Shown here: piece after piece, positions 39,400 to 51,222 of the stretch
Layout of the letters: each line of letters starts with the position of its first letter
Position numbering within the stretch: the stretch's first letter is position 1
Source: Cellulomonas fimi
Lineage (GTDB): Bacteria; Actinomycetota; Actinomycetes; Actinomycetales; Cellulomonadaceae
Length of the DNA stretch: 64,000 nt
Direction: 5' to 3'
NCBI RefSeq assembly: GCF_028527925.1
Contig: NZ_JAPESW010000015.1
Span: forward strand, 28,186-92,185
Notes under the pieces: generated by a model
Database searches by the model: none
What the model saw: the letters and a program-made list of their open reading frames with translations, nothing else
Told to the model about the DNA's origin: nothing
Program-made: the position numbers and the translations under genes

Positions 39400-41991
39400 A
39401 TGCACACCTCTCCTCCGCCCGCACTCGGCCGGGTCGTCGTCGTCGGTGCCGGCATGGTCGCCCACCGCCTCGTCGCCGGTCTGCTCGACCGGGCGCCCGG
39501 CGACGGCTGGCACGTCACCGTCGTCGGCGACGAGCCGTGGGTCCCGTACGACCGCGTCCACCTGTCCGAGCTGCTGACGGCGGACCGCACGCCCGCGGAC
39601 CTCGCGCTCGAGCCGGGCGTCTGGGAGGACCCGCGCACGACGCTCATCACCGGCGACGCCGTCGACAAGCTCGACCGGGACGCGCAGACCGTGACCACGC
39701 GCTCCGGCGTCGTGCTGCCGTACGACCAGCTGGTCCTCGCGACCGGCTCGTGGGCCTGGACGCCGCGCACCGAGGGCACCGACCTGCCGGGCGTGTTCCG
39801 CTACCGGACGCTGACCGACCTCGACGAGCTGCGCGACTGGGTCGCCGACCGGTCGGCGGTGCTCGGGCGGCCGCTGCGCGGTGCCGTCGTCGGCGGCGGA
39901 GTCCTCGGTCTGGAGGCCGCGGCGGCGCTGCAGCACCTCGGTGCGAGCGCGACCGTCGTCGAGTTCGCGGACCACCTGATGAACGTGCAGCTCGACGCGG
40001 GCGGTGGCGAGGCGCTCCGGGTGCTCGTCGACGGGCTCGGCATCGACGTCCGCACCATGACCGGCTGCACGGGGCTGGCGGCGGCCGACGACGGCGCGGT
40101 CGCGACCATGCGGCTGTCGACCGACGACGAGATCCCCGCCGACGTCGTCGTCTTCTCGACCGGGGTGCGGCCCCGCGACCGGCTCGCGCGCGAGTCGGGT
40201 CTCGCGATCGGCGAGCGCGGCGGCGTCGTCATCGGCGCGTCGTGCCGCACGTCCGACCCGGCGATCTGGGCGATCGGCGAATGCGCGTCGTTCGAGGGCG
40301 AGTGCACCGGGCTCGTCGCACCGGGCAACGCGATGGCCGACGTCGTCGTCGACCGGCTGCTCGGCGGGCCGCGGCTGTACACGCCGGCGCCCGAGGGCAC
40401 GAAGCTCAAGGGCGTGGGGATCGACGCGGCGTCGTTCGGCGACGTGCTGGCGCTGACCCCGGGTGCGCTGGAGGTCACGTTCACCGACCCCGTCGCGCGG
40501 ACCTACCGCAAGCTCGTCGTGTCCGACGACGCGCGCACGCTGCTCGGCGGCGTCTTCGTCGGCGACGCCGCCCTGTACCCCCAGCTGCGGCCGATGCTCG
40601 GCCGCCCGCTCGGCGCCGACCCGTCGGCGTTCCTCGCCCCCGAGGGCGGCGCACCCGAGCCGGGCGCCGACCTCCCCGACGACGTCGTCGTCTGCTCGTG
40701 CACCAACGTCACCGCCGGGACGGTCCGCGAGGCCGTCACCGAGCACGGCTGCACGACGGTCGGCGAGGTCAAGGCGTGCACCAAGGCCGGCACGGTCTGC
40801 GGCTCGTGCGTCCCCGTCGTCACGAAGATCGTCAACGCCCAGCTCGAGGCGTCGGGCATCGAGGTCTCGCGGGCCATGTGCGAGCACTTCGCGATGCCGC
40901 GCGCCGAGCTGTACGCGCTCGTCGCCGCCGGCGCACTGCGGACGTTCAGCGAGATCGTCGCCGCGCACGGCACCGGCCGCGGGTGCGCCGTCTGCAAGCC
41001 GGTCGTCGCGTCGATCCTGTCCTCGCTGCGCGCCGGGCACGTGCTGGAGCGCGAGCACGCCGGGCTCCAGGACACCAACGACCACGTCATGGCGAACCTG
41101 CAGAAGGACGGCACCTACTCCGTCATCCCGCGCGTCCCGGGCGGCGAGATCACGCCGGAGAAGCTGGTGGCTCTGGGCGAGGTGGCGGCGGAGTTCGGCC
41201 TCTACACGCGCATCACAGGCGCGCAGCGGATCGGCATGTTCGGCGCGCGCATCGACCAGCTCCCCGCGATCTGGCAGCGGCTCATCGACGCCGGGTTCGA
41301 GTCCGGGCAGGCGTACGGCAAGTCGCTGCGGGCCGTGAAGTCGTGCGTCGGATCAGCCTGGTGCCGGTTCGGCGTCCGCGACTCCGTCGGCATGGGCATC
41401 CTGCTGGAGAACCGCTACCGCGGGCTCCGGACGCCGCACAAGTTCAAGGTCGGCGTCTCCGGGTGCGCGCGCGAGTGCGCCGAGGCGCGCGGCAAGGACG
41501 TCGGCGTCATCGCGACCGCAGGCGGCTGGAACGTCTACGTCGGCGGCAACGGCGGGGCCAACCCCCGGCACGCCGACCTGCTCGCGGAGGACCTCACCGA
41601 CGAGGCGCTCGTCGCCGTCATCGACCGGTTCCTCGCGCTCTACGTCCGCCGCGGCGACCGGCTCCAGCGGACCGCGCCGTTCGTCGCCGAGTACCCCGGC
41701 GGGATCGAGGCGCTGCGGGCCGTCGTCGTCGACGACAGCGAGGGCATCGCCACCGAGCTCGAGGCCGACATCGCCGCGCACGTCGACGACTACCGCGACG
41801 AGTGGGCCGCCGCCCTGGAGGACCCCGACAAGCTCGACCGGTTCACCGCGTTCGTCAACGCGCCCGGCTCGCACGACCCCGACCTCAGGTATACGCCGCT
41901 GCGCGGGCAGGTCCGCCCCGCCGAGCCCGGCGAGGTCGCGCACCACGACCCGCGCGTCGCGCGCACGCTCACCCTGGAGGTGACCCGGTGA
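39400..41991 (+). CDS. nirB: assimilatory nitrite reductase [NAD(P)H] large subunit
   Basis: 863 residues. FAD/NAD-binding region first (VVVVGAGMVAHRLV, VVGGGVLGLEAAAAL), then a BFD-like [2Fe-2S] domain (CSCTNVTAGTVREAV ... CTKAGTVCGSC, about 431-470) with a second Cys pair CAVC, then the sulfite/nitrite reductase ferredoxin-like half with the siroheme/[4Fe-4S] Cys set (CVGSAWC about 648-654, GVSGCARECAEA about 688-692). It reduces nitrite to ammonium in the cytoplasm. AGGAG about eleven bases before the ATG. Overlaps nirD. Confidence 0.93.
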   Translation: MHTSPPPALGRVVVVGAGMVAHRLVAGLLDRAPGDGWHVTVVGDEPWVPYDRVHLSELLTADRTPADLALEPGVWEDPRTTLITGDAVDKLDRDAQTVTTRSGVVLPYDQLVLATGSWAWTPRTEGTDLPGVFRYRTLTDLDELRDWVADRSAVLGRPLRGAVVGGGVLGLEAAAALQHLGASATVVEFADHLMNVQLDAGGGEALRVLVDGLGIDVRTMTGCTGLAAADDGAVATMRLSTDDEIPADVVVFSTGVRPRDRLARESGLAIGERGGVVIGASCRTSDPAIWAIGECASFEGECTGLVAPGNAMADVVVDRLLGGPRLYTPAPEGTKLKGVGIDAASFGDVLALTPGALEVTFTDPVARTYRKLVVSDDARTLLGGVFVGDAALYPQLRPMLGRPLGADPSAFLAPEGGAPEPGADLPDDVVVCSCTNVTAGTVREAVTEHGCTTVGEVKACTKAGTVCGSCVPVVTKIVNAQLEASGIEVSRAMCEHFAMPRAELYALVAAGALRTFSEIVAAHGTGRGCAVCKPVVASILSSLRAGHVLEREHAGLQDTNDHVMANLQKDGTYSVIPRVPGGEITPEKLVALGEVAAEFGLYTRITGAQRIGMFGARIDQLPAIWQRLIDAGFESGQAYGKSLRAVKSCVGSAWCRFGVRDSVGMGILLENRYRGLRTPHKFKVGVSGCARECAEARGKDVGVIATAGGWNVYVGGNGGANPRHADLLAEDLTDEALVAVIDRFLALYVRRGDRLQRTAPFVAEYPGGIEALRAVVVDDSEGIATELEADIAAHVDDYRDEWAAALEDPDKLDRFTAFVNAPGSHDPDLRYTPLRGQVRPAEPGEVAHHDPRVARTLTLEVTR

Positions 41992-42344
41992 CCGCCACCG
42001 CCCGCAGCACCGACGTCTGCGCGCTCGACGCGCTGGTCCCCGAGCGCGGGGCTGCCGCCCTCGTCGACGGCGTGCAGGTCGCCCTGTTCCGCCTCGCCGA
42101 CGACACCGTCCTCGCCGTGCAGAACCGCGACCCCTTCGCCGGGGCGAACGTGGTCGCGCGCGGGATCGTCGGGTCCCTCGGTGACACGCCGACCGTCACC
42201 TCGCCCATGCACAAGCAGGTGTGGGACCTACGGACCGGCGAGTGCCTGGACACCGGCGGCAAGACCCCGAAGGACGCGTCGCCCGACCTCGCCACCTGGC
42301 GGGTCGACGTCCGCGACGGCCGGGTGGTCGTCGCACCGCGGTGA
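41988..42344 (+). CDS. nirD: nitrite reductase small subunit NirD
   Basis: 118 residues. The Rieske-like fold is recognisable (QVALFRLADDTVLAVQNRDPF, SPMHKQVWDLRTGECLD) but, as normal for NirD, the Cys/His cluster ligands are missing. It forms the NirB partner. GTG start overlaps the nirB stop (GTGA), so the two are coupled. Confidence 0.9.
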   Translation: MTATARSTDVCALDALVPERGAAALVDGVQVALFRLADDTVLAVQNRDPFAGANVVARGIVGSLGDTPTVTSPMHKQVWDLRTGECLDTGGKTPKDASPDLATWRVDVRDGRVVVAPR

Positions 42345-42349
42345 CACGG

Positions 42350-42369
42350 CCGACCGTGACGATGGTCGG
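42350..42369. terminator. weak hairpin between nirD and the molybdopterin oxidoreductase gene
   Basis: 6-bp arms CCGACC/GGTCGG with an eight-base loop, between convergent genes. Confidence 0.35.
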
Positions 42370-42435
42370 TACAAGCACCGAGAACACGACACCGATGCTC
42401 GTCTCGTGCGTCCGTGGCGCTCGGGATTCGAGCGC

Positions 42436-44735
<2,300 letters not shown>

Positions 44736-44739
<4 letters not shown>

Positions 44740-45647
44740 CGGGCGACCGCCTCGACGGTCTGCGGCCGGACGGGGGCCCGGAGGGCGTCGGCCGACGACG
44801 GCGGGGCGCCGGTCGACGGCGCGACCACCCGCTCCGCACCCGCGTACACGACCATCGACGGCCCGCGCAGGAAGCCGACGAGCGTCATCCCCGCCGACCG
44901 CGCGAGGTCGACGGCCAGCGAGGACGGCGCCGACACCGCCGCGAGGAACGGGATCCCCGCCATCCACGCCTTCTGCGTGAGCTCGAACGACGCGCGCCCC
45001 GACACCATGAGGACGGTCCCGCGCAGCGGCAGCCGGCCCGCGGCCAGCGCCCACCCGACGACCTTGTCGACCGCGTTGTGCCGCCCGACGTCCTCGCGCA
45101 GCACGAGCAGGTCGCCGGTGCGCCCGTCGAACAGCGCGGCGGCGTGCAGGCCGCCCGTCTTGGTGAACACGTCCTGGTGCTCACGCAGGCGGTCGGGGAA
45201 CGTCGCGAGCAGCGCGGGCGGGACGACGAGGTCGTCGGCGTCGACCGTCCAGCACGAGTGCGTGCGGACGGCGTCGATGCTCGCCTTGCCGCACAACCCG
45301 CACGCGGACGTGCTGAGGAAGTTCCGCTCGAGGTCCGGCGCGGGGGCGGTGACGCCGGGCCCGAGCGTCACGTCGAGGACGTTGTACGTGTTCTCGCCGT
45401 CGACGGTCGCACCCGCGCAGTACCGGGCCGCGGCGACGTGCTCACGACGCGAGACGACGCCCTCCGACACCAGGAAGCCCTGCGCGAGCTCGACGTCGTG
45501 CCCGGGCGTGCGCATCGTGACGACGAGCGACCGTCCGCCGACGCGGATCTCCAGCGGCTCCTCGGCGGCGAGCAGGTCCTCGACGTGGCGCGGCGGCCCG
45601 TCGACGGTGATCCGGGTGACCCGGGTGCGGACCGCGATCCTCGACAT
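44736..45647 (-). CDS. fdhD: formate dehydrogenase accessory sulfurtransferase FdhD
   Basis: 303 residues. The CGLCG motif (C116, C119) is the persulfide-relay site; flanking [15 protein letters not shown] and [19 protein letters not shown] are family hallmarks. FdhD passes sulfur from a cysteine desulfurase to the Mo centre of the downstream enzyme, with which it is translationally coupled. Start at 45647 ([13 protein letters not shown]) is natural but its ribosome site is weak. Confidence 0.9.
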
Positions 45648-45704
45648 CTGCCCATCATGGGGCCGACGATCCGGTCGGCTCCACGGCCTCGCTGCCGGGC
45701 GCGC

Positions 45705-45726
45705 ATGTTGCACAGATGTGTAACAT
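45705..45726 (+). promoter_or_regulatory. operator-like inverted repeat over the toxin-antitoxin promoter
   Basis: ATGTTGCACA-GA-TGTGTAACAT, nine of ten positions paired. The right arm contains TAACAT, a plausible -10, seven bases before the antitoxin ATG. Toxin-antitoxin pairs usually bind and repress such sites. Confidence 0.6.
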
Positions 45727-45733
45727 CGAGGGC

Positions 45734-45934
45734 ATGAGCAAGACGATCGGCTTCCGGCCCGGCCCGGCCGAGCTCGACGTGCTCGCGCGGGCCGCGGAGC
45801 GCGGCACCTCGACCAGCGACGCGATCAAGCGCGGCCTCGCCCTCCTCGACCGCGAGATGTGGTGGCAGGGCGCCCGTGACGACATGGAGCGCCTGGCCGA
45901 CGAGGACCTGACGACCGAACCCGACGCCTGGTGA
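45734..45934 (+). CDS. MazE/RHH-like antitoxin
   Basis: 66 residues. A short N-terminal strand ([20 protein letters not shown]) and helix pair ([18 protein letters not shown]) fit a ribbon-helix-helix DNA-binding domain; the acidic C-terminus ([16 protein letters not shown]) is the likely toxin-binding tail. The stop overlaps the toxin start. Probably binds the dyad at 45705-45726. Confidence 0.7.
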   Translation: MSKTIGFRPGPAELDVLARAAERGTSTSDAIKRGLALLDREMWWQGARDDMERLADEDLTTEPDAW

Positions 45935-46251
45935 TCCGCGGCGCGGTGTACCGCGTCGACCTCGGTGCGGCGCGCGGCCACGAGCAGGGCGGTCGCCGCT
46001 ACGGCGTCGTGCTCGCGCCCGCCACAGGTGTGGCCTGGTCGGTCGTCGTCGTGGTCCCGACCAGCACTCGGGCGCAGCCGGCTCGCTTCCGTCCGCAGCT
46101 CGAGCTCGCCGGTCAGCCGACCGTGCTGCTCGTCGACCAGCTGCGGGCGGTCGACGTCGACCACGTCCACGGAGACCCCGTCGATCACCTCGGACCCGAC
46201 GAGCTCGCCGAGCTGGAGCACACCGTCAGCCGCTATCTCGGCCTCGACTGA
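45931..46251 (+). CDS. mazF: MazF/PemK-like mRNA endoribonuclease toxin
   Basis: 106 residues. [45 protein letters not shown] and QPTVLLVDQLRAVDVDHVHG align with the MazF fold, including the Arg in the first loop and the Thr after PTS used for RNA cleavage. It would cut mRNAs when free of antitoxin. GTG start overlaps the antitoxin stop. Confidence 0.85.
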   Translation: MIRGAVYRVDLGAARGHEQGGRRYGVVLAPATGVAWSVVVVVPTSTRAQPARFRPQLELAGQPTVLLVDQLRAVDVDHVHGDPVDHLGPDELAELEHTVSRYLGLD

Positions 46252-46263
46252 CGTTCGGGTCAC

Positions 46264-46296
46264 CCCGCGGGCACGGCGCTCCCTGCCGCCCGCGGG
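46264..46296. terminator. bidirectional hairpin between mazF and the TPR gene
   Basis: Perfect 9-bp arms CCCGCGGGC/GCCCGCGGG with a 15-base loop between convergent genes. Confidence 0.5.
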
Positions 46297-46312
46297 CCTT
46301 CCCCAGACGTCC

Positions 46313-49219
46313 TCAGACGTCCGCGACCAGGCGGTCCCACAGCTCCTGCGCCTCCGCGGGGCGGCCGGACTCGTCGAGCCAGCTCGCGGCCGTGCCCGCG
46401 GCGGTGTGCACGAGCGACGTCTCCCCGGCGGCGCGGGCGCGCAACGCGGCGGACTCGAGCGCGGCGACGCCCTCGTCCGGTCGGGGCGTGTGCAGCAGGA
46501 GCCGGCCGCGCAGGATCTCGGCGTCGATCGCCTCGACGCGCCCGCCGACCTCGTCCCACCGCGCCGGCAGCCCTTCGACGGCCGCGAGCGCGTCGTCGAC
46601 GAGCCCCGCCGACGCGAGCACCCGGCTGCGCATCCCCGCGAGCACGACGTCCTCCCACGCGAAGTCCCAGCCCTGCCAGGCGGCCGCCGCGTCGGGGTCG
46701 GCGAGCGTGCGGGCGTGGGCCGCGGCGTTCGACCGCGCGGCGTCGTCGACGTCGCGCAGGGCCGCGTCGACCCCGTCCGCGTCGAACCGCGCGGCGACGC
46801 GCTCCCGGCGCACGACCTGCGCGAACGCGTCCTGACCGGCGCGCTCGGCCAGGTCGAGCGCGTGCGCGTACAGACGGGTGGCCTCGACGGCGTCGTCGTC
46901 CTCGACCAGCCCGGCAAGGCGCGCGACGACCGCCGCGGCACCCGGGTCGGGCTCGGCACCGGGCTCGGCCGGCCCGCTCGCGAGGTCGACCGCCTCGCGG
47001 GCGAGCGCGACGGCGCGGTCCTGCTCGCCGAGCGCCGCGGACAGGCGCGACGTGAGGTCGAGCAGCTGGGCGCGCAGGTGGCGGCGCAGCGCACGGTGCT
47101 GCCGCGAGACGGCGGCGTCGGGGTACACGAGCCCGAGCGCGGCCTCGGCGACCTCGACGGCCTCGAGCTCGCGCCCGCGCGACGCCATGAGCTGCGCCGC
47201 GAGCGTGCTCTGCTCGATCGTGAGGTCCGGACGCTCGACCTCGCGCGCGGCCGCCGCGACCGCGAGCGCGAGCGCCTCCGCACGGTCGGGCTGACCGGTC
47301 CCGGCGAGCACGTGCGCGCGGCGCGCCTCGACCTGGAGCAGCACCTCCGGGGCGCCGGCGACGCGCGCGACGCGGGCGGCCTCGTCGAAGTGCGCGTGCG
47401 CCGCGTCGAGGTCGCCCTCCTGGGCGCTCGCGACGGCGCGCTCGGCCGCGACCTGCGCGCGGAGCATCGGCTCGTCGCCCTCGTCGAGCAGGTCGAGCGC
47501 GCTCTGCAGCACCGCGGCACGCTCCGGGCCGAACGGCGTGACGTCGAGCAGCACGCGCGCCGCGACCGACCGGTCCTCGGCCGACGTCGGGCGCGCCTCG
47601 ACGAGGATCGCGTAGGCGTCGGCGTGGAGCGCCCGCGCCTGCTCCTCGAGCGCCTCGGCGGCGACACGGGACCGGACGCGCGCCCGCTGCACGGGCGTGC
47701 CGTGCGCGTCGACCGCCGCGACCACGGCGGCGACGTCGACCGGACGCCCGGCGTGCAGGTCGGCCAGGATCTCGACGAGCACCGCCTCGGCCTCGTCGCC
47801 GAGGCTCCGGTAGAGCGCGGCGGCGCTCGTCGCGAGCGACAGGTCGGGGTGCGGCGAGGGCGCCCAGAGCGCGAACGCGTCGAGGTCGGCGGCGGCGCGC
47901 ACGGCCACGGCGTCGGCCGGGTCGAGGGTCGCGAGCTCGCCGTCGCGACGCGCCTTCCAGTGCGCCACGAGACGCGTCCACGTCGGCGTCGACGCACGCC
48001 GGCGCGCGAGGATCACGAGCTCCGCGAGCGCGGGCAGGTCGAGCCCGCCGGGGTCGACGCCGAACGTCGGGTCGAGCGGGGTGCGGACCACGTCGAGGCG
48101 CGCGACCGTCTCGGCGGGTGCGGTGACGGGTCCGAGCGGGAGGTGCGGCAGGTCGGGCGCCTCGACCCACGCGCGCACGCGGTCACCGACGGTGGACGTG
48201 CCGTTGCGCTCGTCGAACGCGCGCGCGAGCGACCACGCCAGCGGCTCGACGCGGGCCAGCAGGTCGGCGGCGCGCTCGGGCGGACGACCGCCCCCGCGGA
48301 CCGTCGCGTCGCCGTCGCCCGCCGCGACGACCGCGTGCAGCAGTCGCGTCGCGGCCGCGGCGAGCTCCATCCCGGCGTACGGGGACGACGGGTGCTCGAG
48401 CGCGTGCCGCTGCTCGCCGAGCACCTCGAGCCCGCGCGTGAGGTTGCCCGTGCGCGCGAGCACGTGCAGGTGCCGCGCGACCGAGGCGGTGTCGGCGGGG
48501 TTGGAGCGGCTCGCCCGGAACGCGGTGCGGTGCAGCGTCGCGGCGCGGTCGTGGTCCCCGACGACGACGAGCGACGTCAGGGCCTCGCCGATCGCGACCT
48601 GCGGCTGCTCGCTGCACCCGACGTCGCCGTCGACGACGGGCGCGAGCTCGGCGAGCACCTCGTCGTGGCGCTCCAGCTCGGCGAGGTGCGCGATGCGCCG
48701 CGTCGGCTCGCAACCCTGGCAGTCGGACAGGTGCGTGCGCGGTGCGTGCACCCAGGCGTCGTACTCGTCCTCGGCCGCCGCGGCGCCCTCGACGTGTGCG
48801 CGCAGCACGTACGCGCAGCCCAGGACCGGGGCGAGCCCCTCGCCCGCCTCCGCGTACCGCCGCCGCATGCCGTCGAGCACCTCCTCGAGCTGCGCGAGCG
48901 GCACCTGCGGGTGGTCGACGAGCCACGTGACCATCCACTTGTGCAGCCAGAGGACCTCCCAGCGCTGCTCGTCGGTCATCCAGCCGGGGGCGGCGTCGTA
49001 CTGCTGCAGCACGTAGACGAACGGCGCGAACATGCGGTGCCGGTCGTTGGCGTGGTGGAGCGACGACACGTAGGCCAGGCGGGCGCGGAACCGCAGGTCG
49101 ACGTCGCCCTGCGCGTCCGCGACCTGGACGAGCTCCGTCGCGACGTCGGGCTTCGCGTTCGGCGGCGTCTGCGCGAGCCGCGCGAGCAGCTCCTCGACCT
49201 CGGCGCGCGTGACGGTCAT
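46313..49219 (-). CDS. 968-residue TPR-type repeat protein, partner of the Hsp90-like gene
   Basis: All-helical, Ala/Leu/Arg-rich, with many degenerate TPR helix pairs (LDAAHAHFDEAARVARVAGA, PDRAEALALAVAAAAREVER, DDALAAVEGLPARWDEVG) and no catalytic motif, membrane span or signal. A Cys-containing segment LSDCQGCEPTRR near residue 165 may bind metal. Its ATG overlaps the stop of the Hsp90-like gene, indicating coupled synthesis. TPR proteins commonly recruit clients or co-chaperones to Hsp90; here the pairing suggests the same, but the C-terminal MEEVD tag used by eukaryotic TPR partners is absent. Confidence 0.75.
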   Translation of the reverse strand: MTVTRAEVEELLARLAQTPPNAKPDVATELVQVADAQGDVDLRFRARLAYVSSLHHANDRHRMFAPFVYVLQQYDAAPGWMTDEQRWEVLWLHKWMVTWLVDHPQVPLAQLEEVLDGMRRRYAEAGEGLAPVLGCAYVLRAHVEGAAAAEDEYDAWVHAPRTHLSDCQGCEPTRRIAHLAELERHDEVLAELAPVVDGDVGCSEQPQVAIGEALTSLVVVGDHDRAATLHRTAFRASRSNPADTASVARHLHVLARTGNLTRGLEVLGEQRHALEHPSSPYAGMELAAAATRLLHAVVAAGDGDATVRGGGRPPERAADLLARVEPLAWSLARAFDERNGTSTVGDRVRAWVEAPDLPHLPLGPVTAPAETVARLDVVRTPLDPTFGVDPGGLDLPALAELVILARRRASTPTWTRLVAHWKARRDGELATLDPADAVAVRAAADLDAFALWAPSPHPDLSLATSAAALYRSLGDEAEAVLVEILADLHAGRPVDVAAVVAAVDAHGTPVQRARVRSRVAAEALEEQARALHADAYAILVEARPTSAEDRSVAARVLLDVTPFGPERAAVLQSALDLLDEGDEPMLRAQVAAERAVASAQEGDLDAAHAHFDEAARVARVAGAPEVLLQVEARRAHVLAGTGQPDRAEALALAVAAAAREVERPDLTIEQSTLAAQLMASRGRELEAVEVAEAALGLVYPDAAVSRQHRALRRHLRAQLLDLTSRLSAALGEQDRAVALAREAVDLASGPAEPGAEPDPGAAAVVARLAGLVEDDDAVEATRLYAHALDLAERAGQDAFAQVVRRERVAARFDADGVDAALRDVDDAARSNAAAHARTLADPDAAAAWQGWDFAWEDVVLAGMRSRVLASAGLVDDALAAVEGLPARWDEVGGRVEAIDAEILRGRLLLHTPRPDEGVAALESAALRARAAGETSLVHTAAGTAASWLDESGRPAEAQELWDRLVADV

Positions 49220-51099
49220 CGGGTCGTCCCCTCGGGGTCGGTGGTGGGGGTCGCGGCCGCGACCGCGCGGTCCAGCAGGGCGTTGAACGAGCGGTCGAGC
49301 AGCGCCGAGTCGGCGGGGCGCAGCCGTCGCGGTGCGGCGAGGAGCGCCCGGCCGTACAGCGTCTCCGCGGCGAGGCCGCGCAGTGTCGCGTCGTCGAGCG
49401 CGAGGACGCGTCGCACCGTCGGGTTGGCGTCGTTGAGCAGCAGCCGCGGACGGTCGCTGCCGCCGTCGTCGAAGGCGCCGAGCAGCGCACCCCACGCGTC
49501 GTCGACCTCGGCGGCCACCGCGCGGACCTCGCGCCGGTCCTGCGCGGCGTCGTCCTCGACCAGCAGCGCCGGGAGCGTCGCGGGCGCGTAGGACCGCAGC
49601 TCGACGTCCACCTGCACCGCGTCGAGCACCGCGCGCACCTCGTCGAGCGCGGGCGCGACCTCCCGCGCGCGCTCCTCCCCGACGAACCGCACGTGCCCCT
49701 CGACGTCCGTCGGCGTCACGCGCTCGACCACCGCGTCCGGCCGGACGTCGACCAGTCGGTGCACGAGCGCGAGGTCGAACGTGTACCCGCCGTTGACGAC
49801 CGCGACGCCCTGCGCGGCGAGCACCGCGCCGACCTGCCGGAAGTCGTCGATCGACTGCGTGACGCGCACGACGTCCGTCGTGGCGAGGAGCTCGGGCAGC
49901 GTCGTGACGCCCTGGTTCGTCTCGAACGGCAGCAGCGGCAGGACGATGCGCAGCAGCTCGTCGTCGTGCAGCGCGAGCGCCTTCACCGCCGTGTCGTGCA
50001 GGGACAGGAACTCGCGCAGCCGGTGCGGCTGGGTCGCCGCGAGCCGCACGAGCCACGCGCGCACCTGCTCGCCGATCGACGTGCGGACGTGCTCCAGGAG
50101 GTCGTCGTCGACGAGCCCCTCGCGGTCCGCCGTCGGGCGCAGCAGCTCCGCGTCGACCGCGCACCGCACGAAGAACGCCCACTCGGGCACGAGGTCCGGC
50201 ACCTGGTCCGACAGGAGCATGCCCTTGAGGTGGACGCGGTGCCGGCCGTGCCGCGCGCTCGACGACCGCTGCCCGGCGATCACGGCGACGCCGTCGAGCC
50301 CGGCCTCCGGGACGCGGATCGGCAGCACGTGGAACGGCTTCCCACCGAGCTCGGCCTCCGCGAGGCGCACGCACGCATCGCGGCGCCGCTCGGGGTCCGG
50401 CACGCGCCACGGCGGCGTCTCGCCGCTCACCTCGACGTCGCCGTCGGGCGTGCGGACGACGACGCGATGCGGCAGGTACGCGCCGTAGCGCCGGGCGAGC
50501 TCGACGACGCTCGCGCTGCTCAGCAGGTGCTCCGACCCGCGTCGCGGTGCCAGGGCGACGCACGTGCCGGGACCGCCGTCGAGCCACGCGGCGCGGTCGT
50601 CCGGCGCGGACGACGCGAGCGTCCACGGCGCCAGCCGGTACGTGCCGTCCGCCTCGCCGACCCACCTGACCGGCGGCTCGTCGCCGCGGTCGCCTCTGCG
50701 GGACACGACCTCGATCGCGTCCGTGACCATGAAGCACGACAGCAGCCCGATGCCGAACCGCCCGAGCAGGTCCGACCGCGCCAGGCCCAGCTCGTCGCGC
50801 TTGCTCGACCGTCCGATCGTCGCGAGGAACGTGCGGACGTCGTCCTCGTCGAGCCCGACCCCCGAGTCCATCGCGTGCAGCCGGCCGTCGTCGGACACGT
50901 CGGCCGGGACCAGCAGCAGCGCCGGGCGGTCGTCGCGCGCACCGCGGACCGTCACCGCGTCGACCGCGTTCTGGACGACCTCGCGCACGTACACGCGCGG
51001 GCCGGAGTAGAGGTGGTGGCTCAGCAGCTCGACGACGCCGCGCAGGTCGACCTGGAAGGCGCTCTGCGTCGTCGTCCCGCTCGTCCCGTCGTCAGGCAC
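49216..51099 (-). CDS. HtpG/Hsp90-family chaperone-like ATPase
   Basis: 627 residues, GTG start chosen from the leaderless -10 (TACAGT, six bases upstream). The N-terminal GHKL ATPase shows VREVVQNAVDAV (N44), AMDSGVGLDEDD (D78, G80-G82) and GRFGIGLLSCFMVTDAIEV. The middle domain keeps the Hsp90 pattern RVHLKGMLLSDQVPDLVPEW and LRPTADREGLVDDDLLEHV. The C-terminal third is divergent and Ala-rich. It belongs to the actinobacterial Hsp90-like branch rather than canonical HtpG. Client unknown. Confidence 0.82.
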   Translation of the reverse strand: MPDDGTSGTTTQSAFQVDLRGVVELLSHHLYSGPRVYVREVVQNAVDAVTVRGARDDRPALLLVPADVSDDGRLHAMDSGVGLDEDDVRTFLATIGRSSKRDELGLARSDLLGRFGIGLLSCFMVTDAIEVVSRRGDRGDEPPVRWVGEADGTYRLAPWTLASSAPDDRAAWLDGGPGTCVALAPRRGSEHLLSSASVVELARRYGAYLPHRVVVRTPDGDVEVSGETPPWRVPDPERRRDACVRLAEAELGGKPFHVLPIRVPEAGLDGVAVIAGQRSSSARHGRHRVHLKGMLLSDQVPDLVPEWAFFVRCAVDAELLRPTADREGLVDDDLLEHVRTSIGEQVRAWLVRLAATQPHRLREFLSLHDTAVKALALHDDELLRIVLPLLPFETNQGVTTLPELLATTDVVRVTQSIDDFRQVGAVLAAQGVAVVNGGYTFDLALVHRLVDVRPDAVVERVTPTDVEGHVRFVGEERAREVAPALDEVRAVLDAVQVDVELRSYAPATLPALLVEDDAAQDRREVRAVAAEVDDAWGALLGAFDDGGSDRPRLLLNDANPTVRRVLALDDATLRGLAAETLYGRALLAAPRRLRPADSALLDRSFNALLDRAVAAATPTTDPEGTTR

Positions 51100-51105
51100 C
51101 CGTGC

Positions 51106-51111
51106 ACTGTA
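51106..51111 (-). promoter_or_regulatory. -10 element of leaderless Hsp90-like gene
   Basis: TACAGT on the minus strand, six bases before the GTG. Confidence 0.4.
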
Positions 51112-51168
51112 GGTGCCAACCCCGGCCTCCCGGGCGGGTTCGGGCGCTCCCGACGGATCCGCGAGACG

Positions 51169-51222
51169 GCGACATCGGCGCGGGAGCGAGACATCGATGT
51201 CGCGCACCCGGGGCGATGTCGC
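51169..51222. promoter_or_regulatory. operator cluster between the Hsp90-like and AIM24 genes
   Basis: Within 54 bases: GCGACATCG (51169-51177), the palindrome GACATCGATGTC (51190-51201) extended to CGATGTCGC (51195-51203), and CGATGTCGC again (51214-51222). The half-site GCGACATCG therefore recurs in both orientations. The rest of 51100-51401 holds a 6-bp hairpin (TTCCCC/GGGGAA, 51242-51259) and a possible -10 TAGGCT (51309-51314) for the plus-strand genes; I see no gene. Confidence 0.55.
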
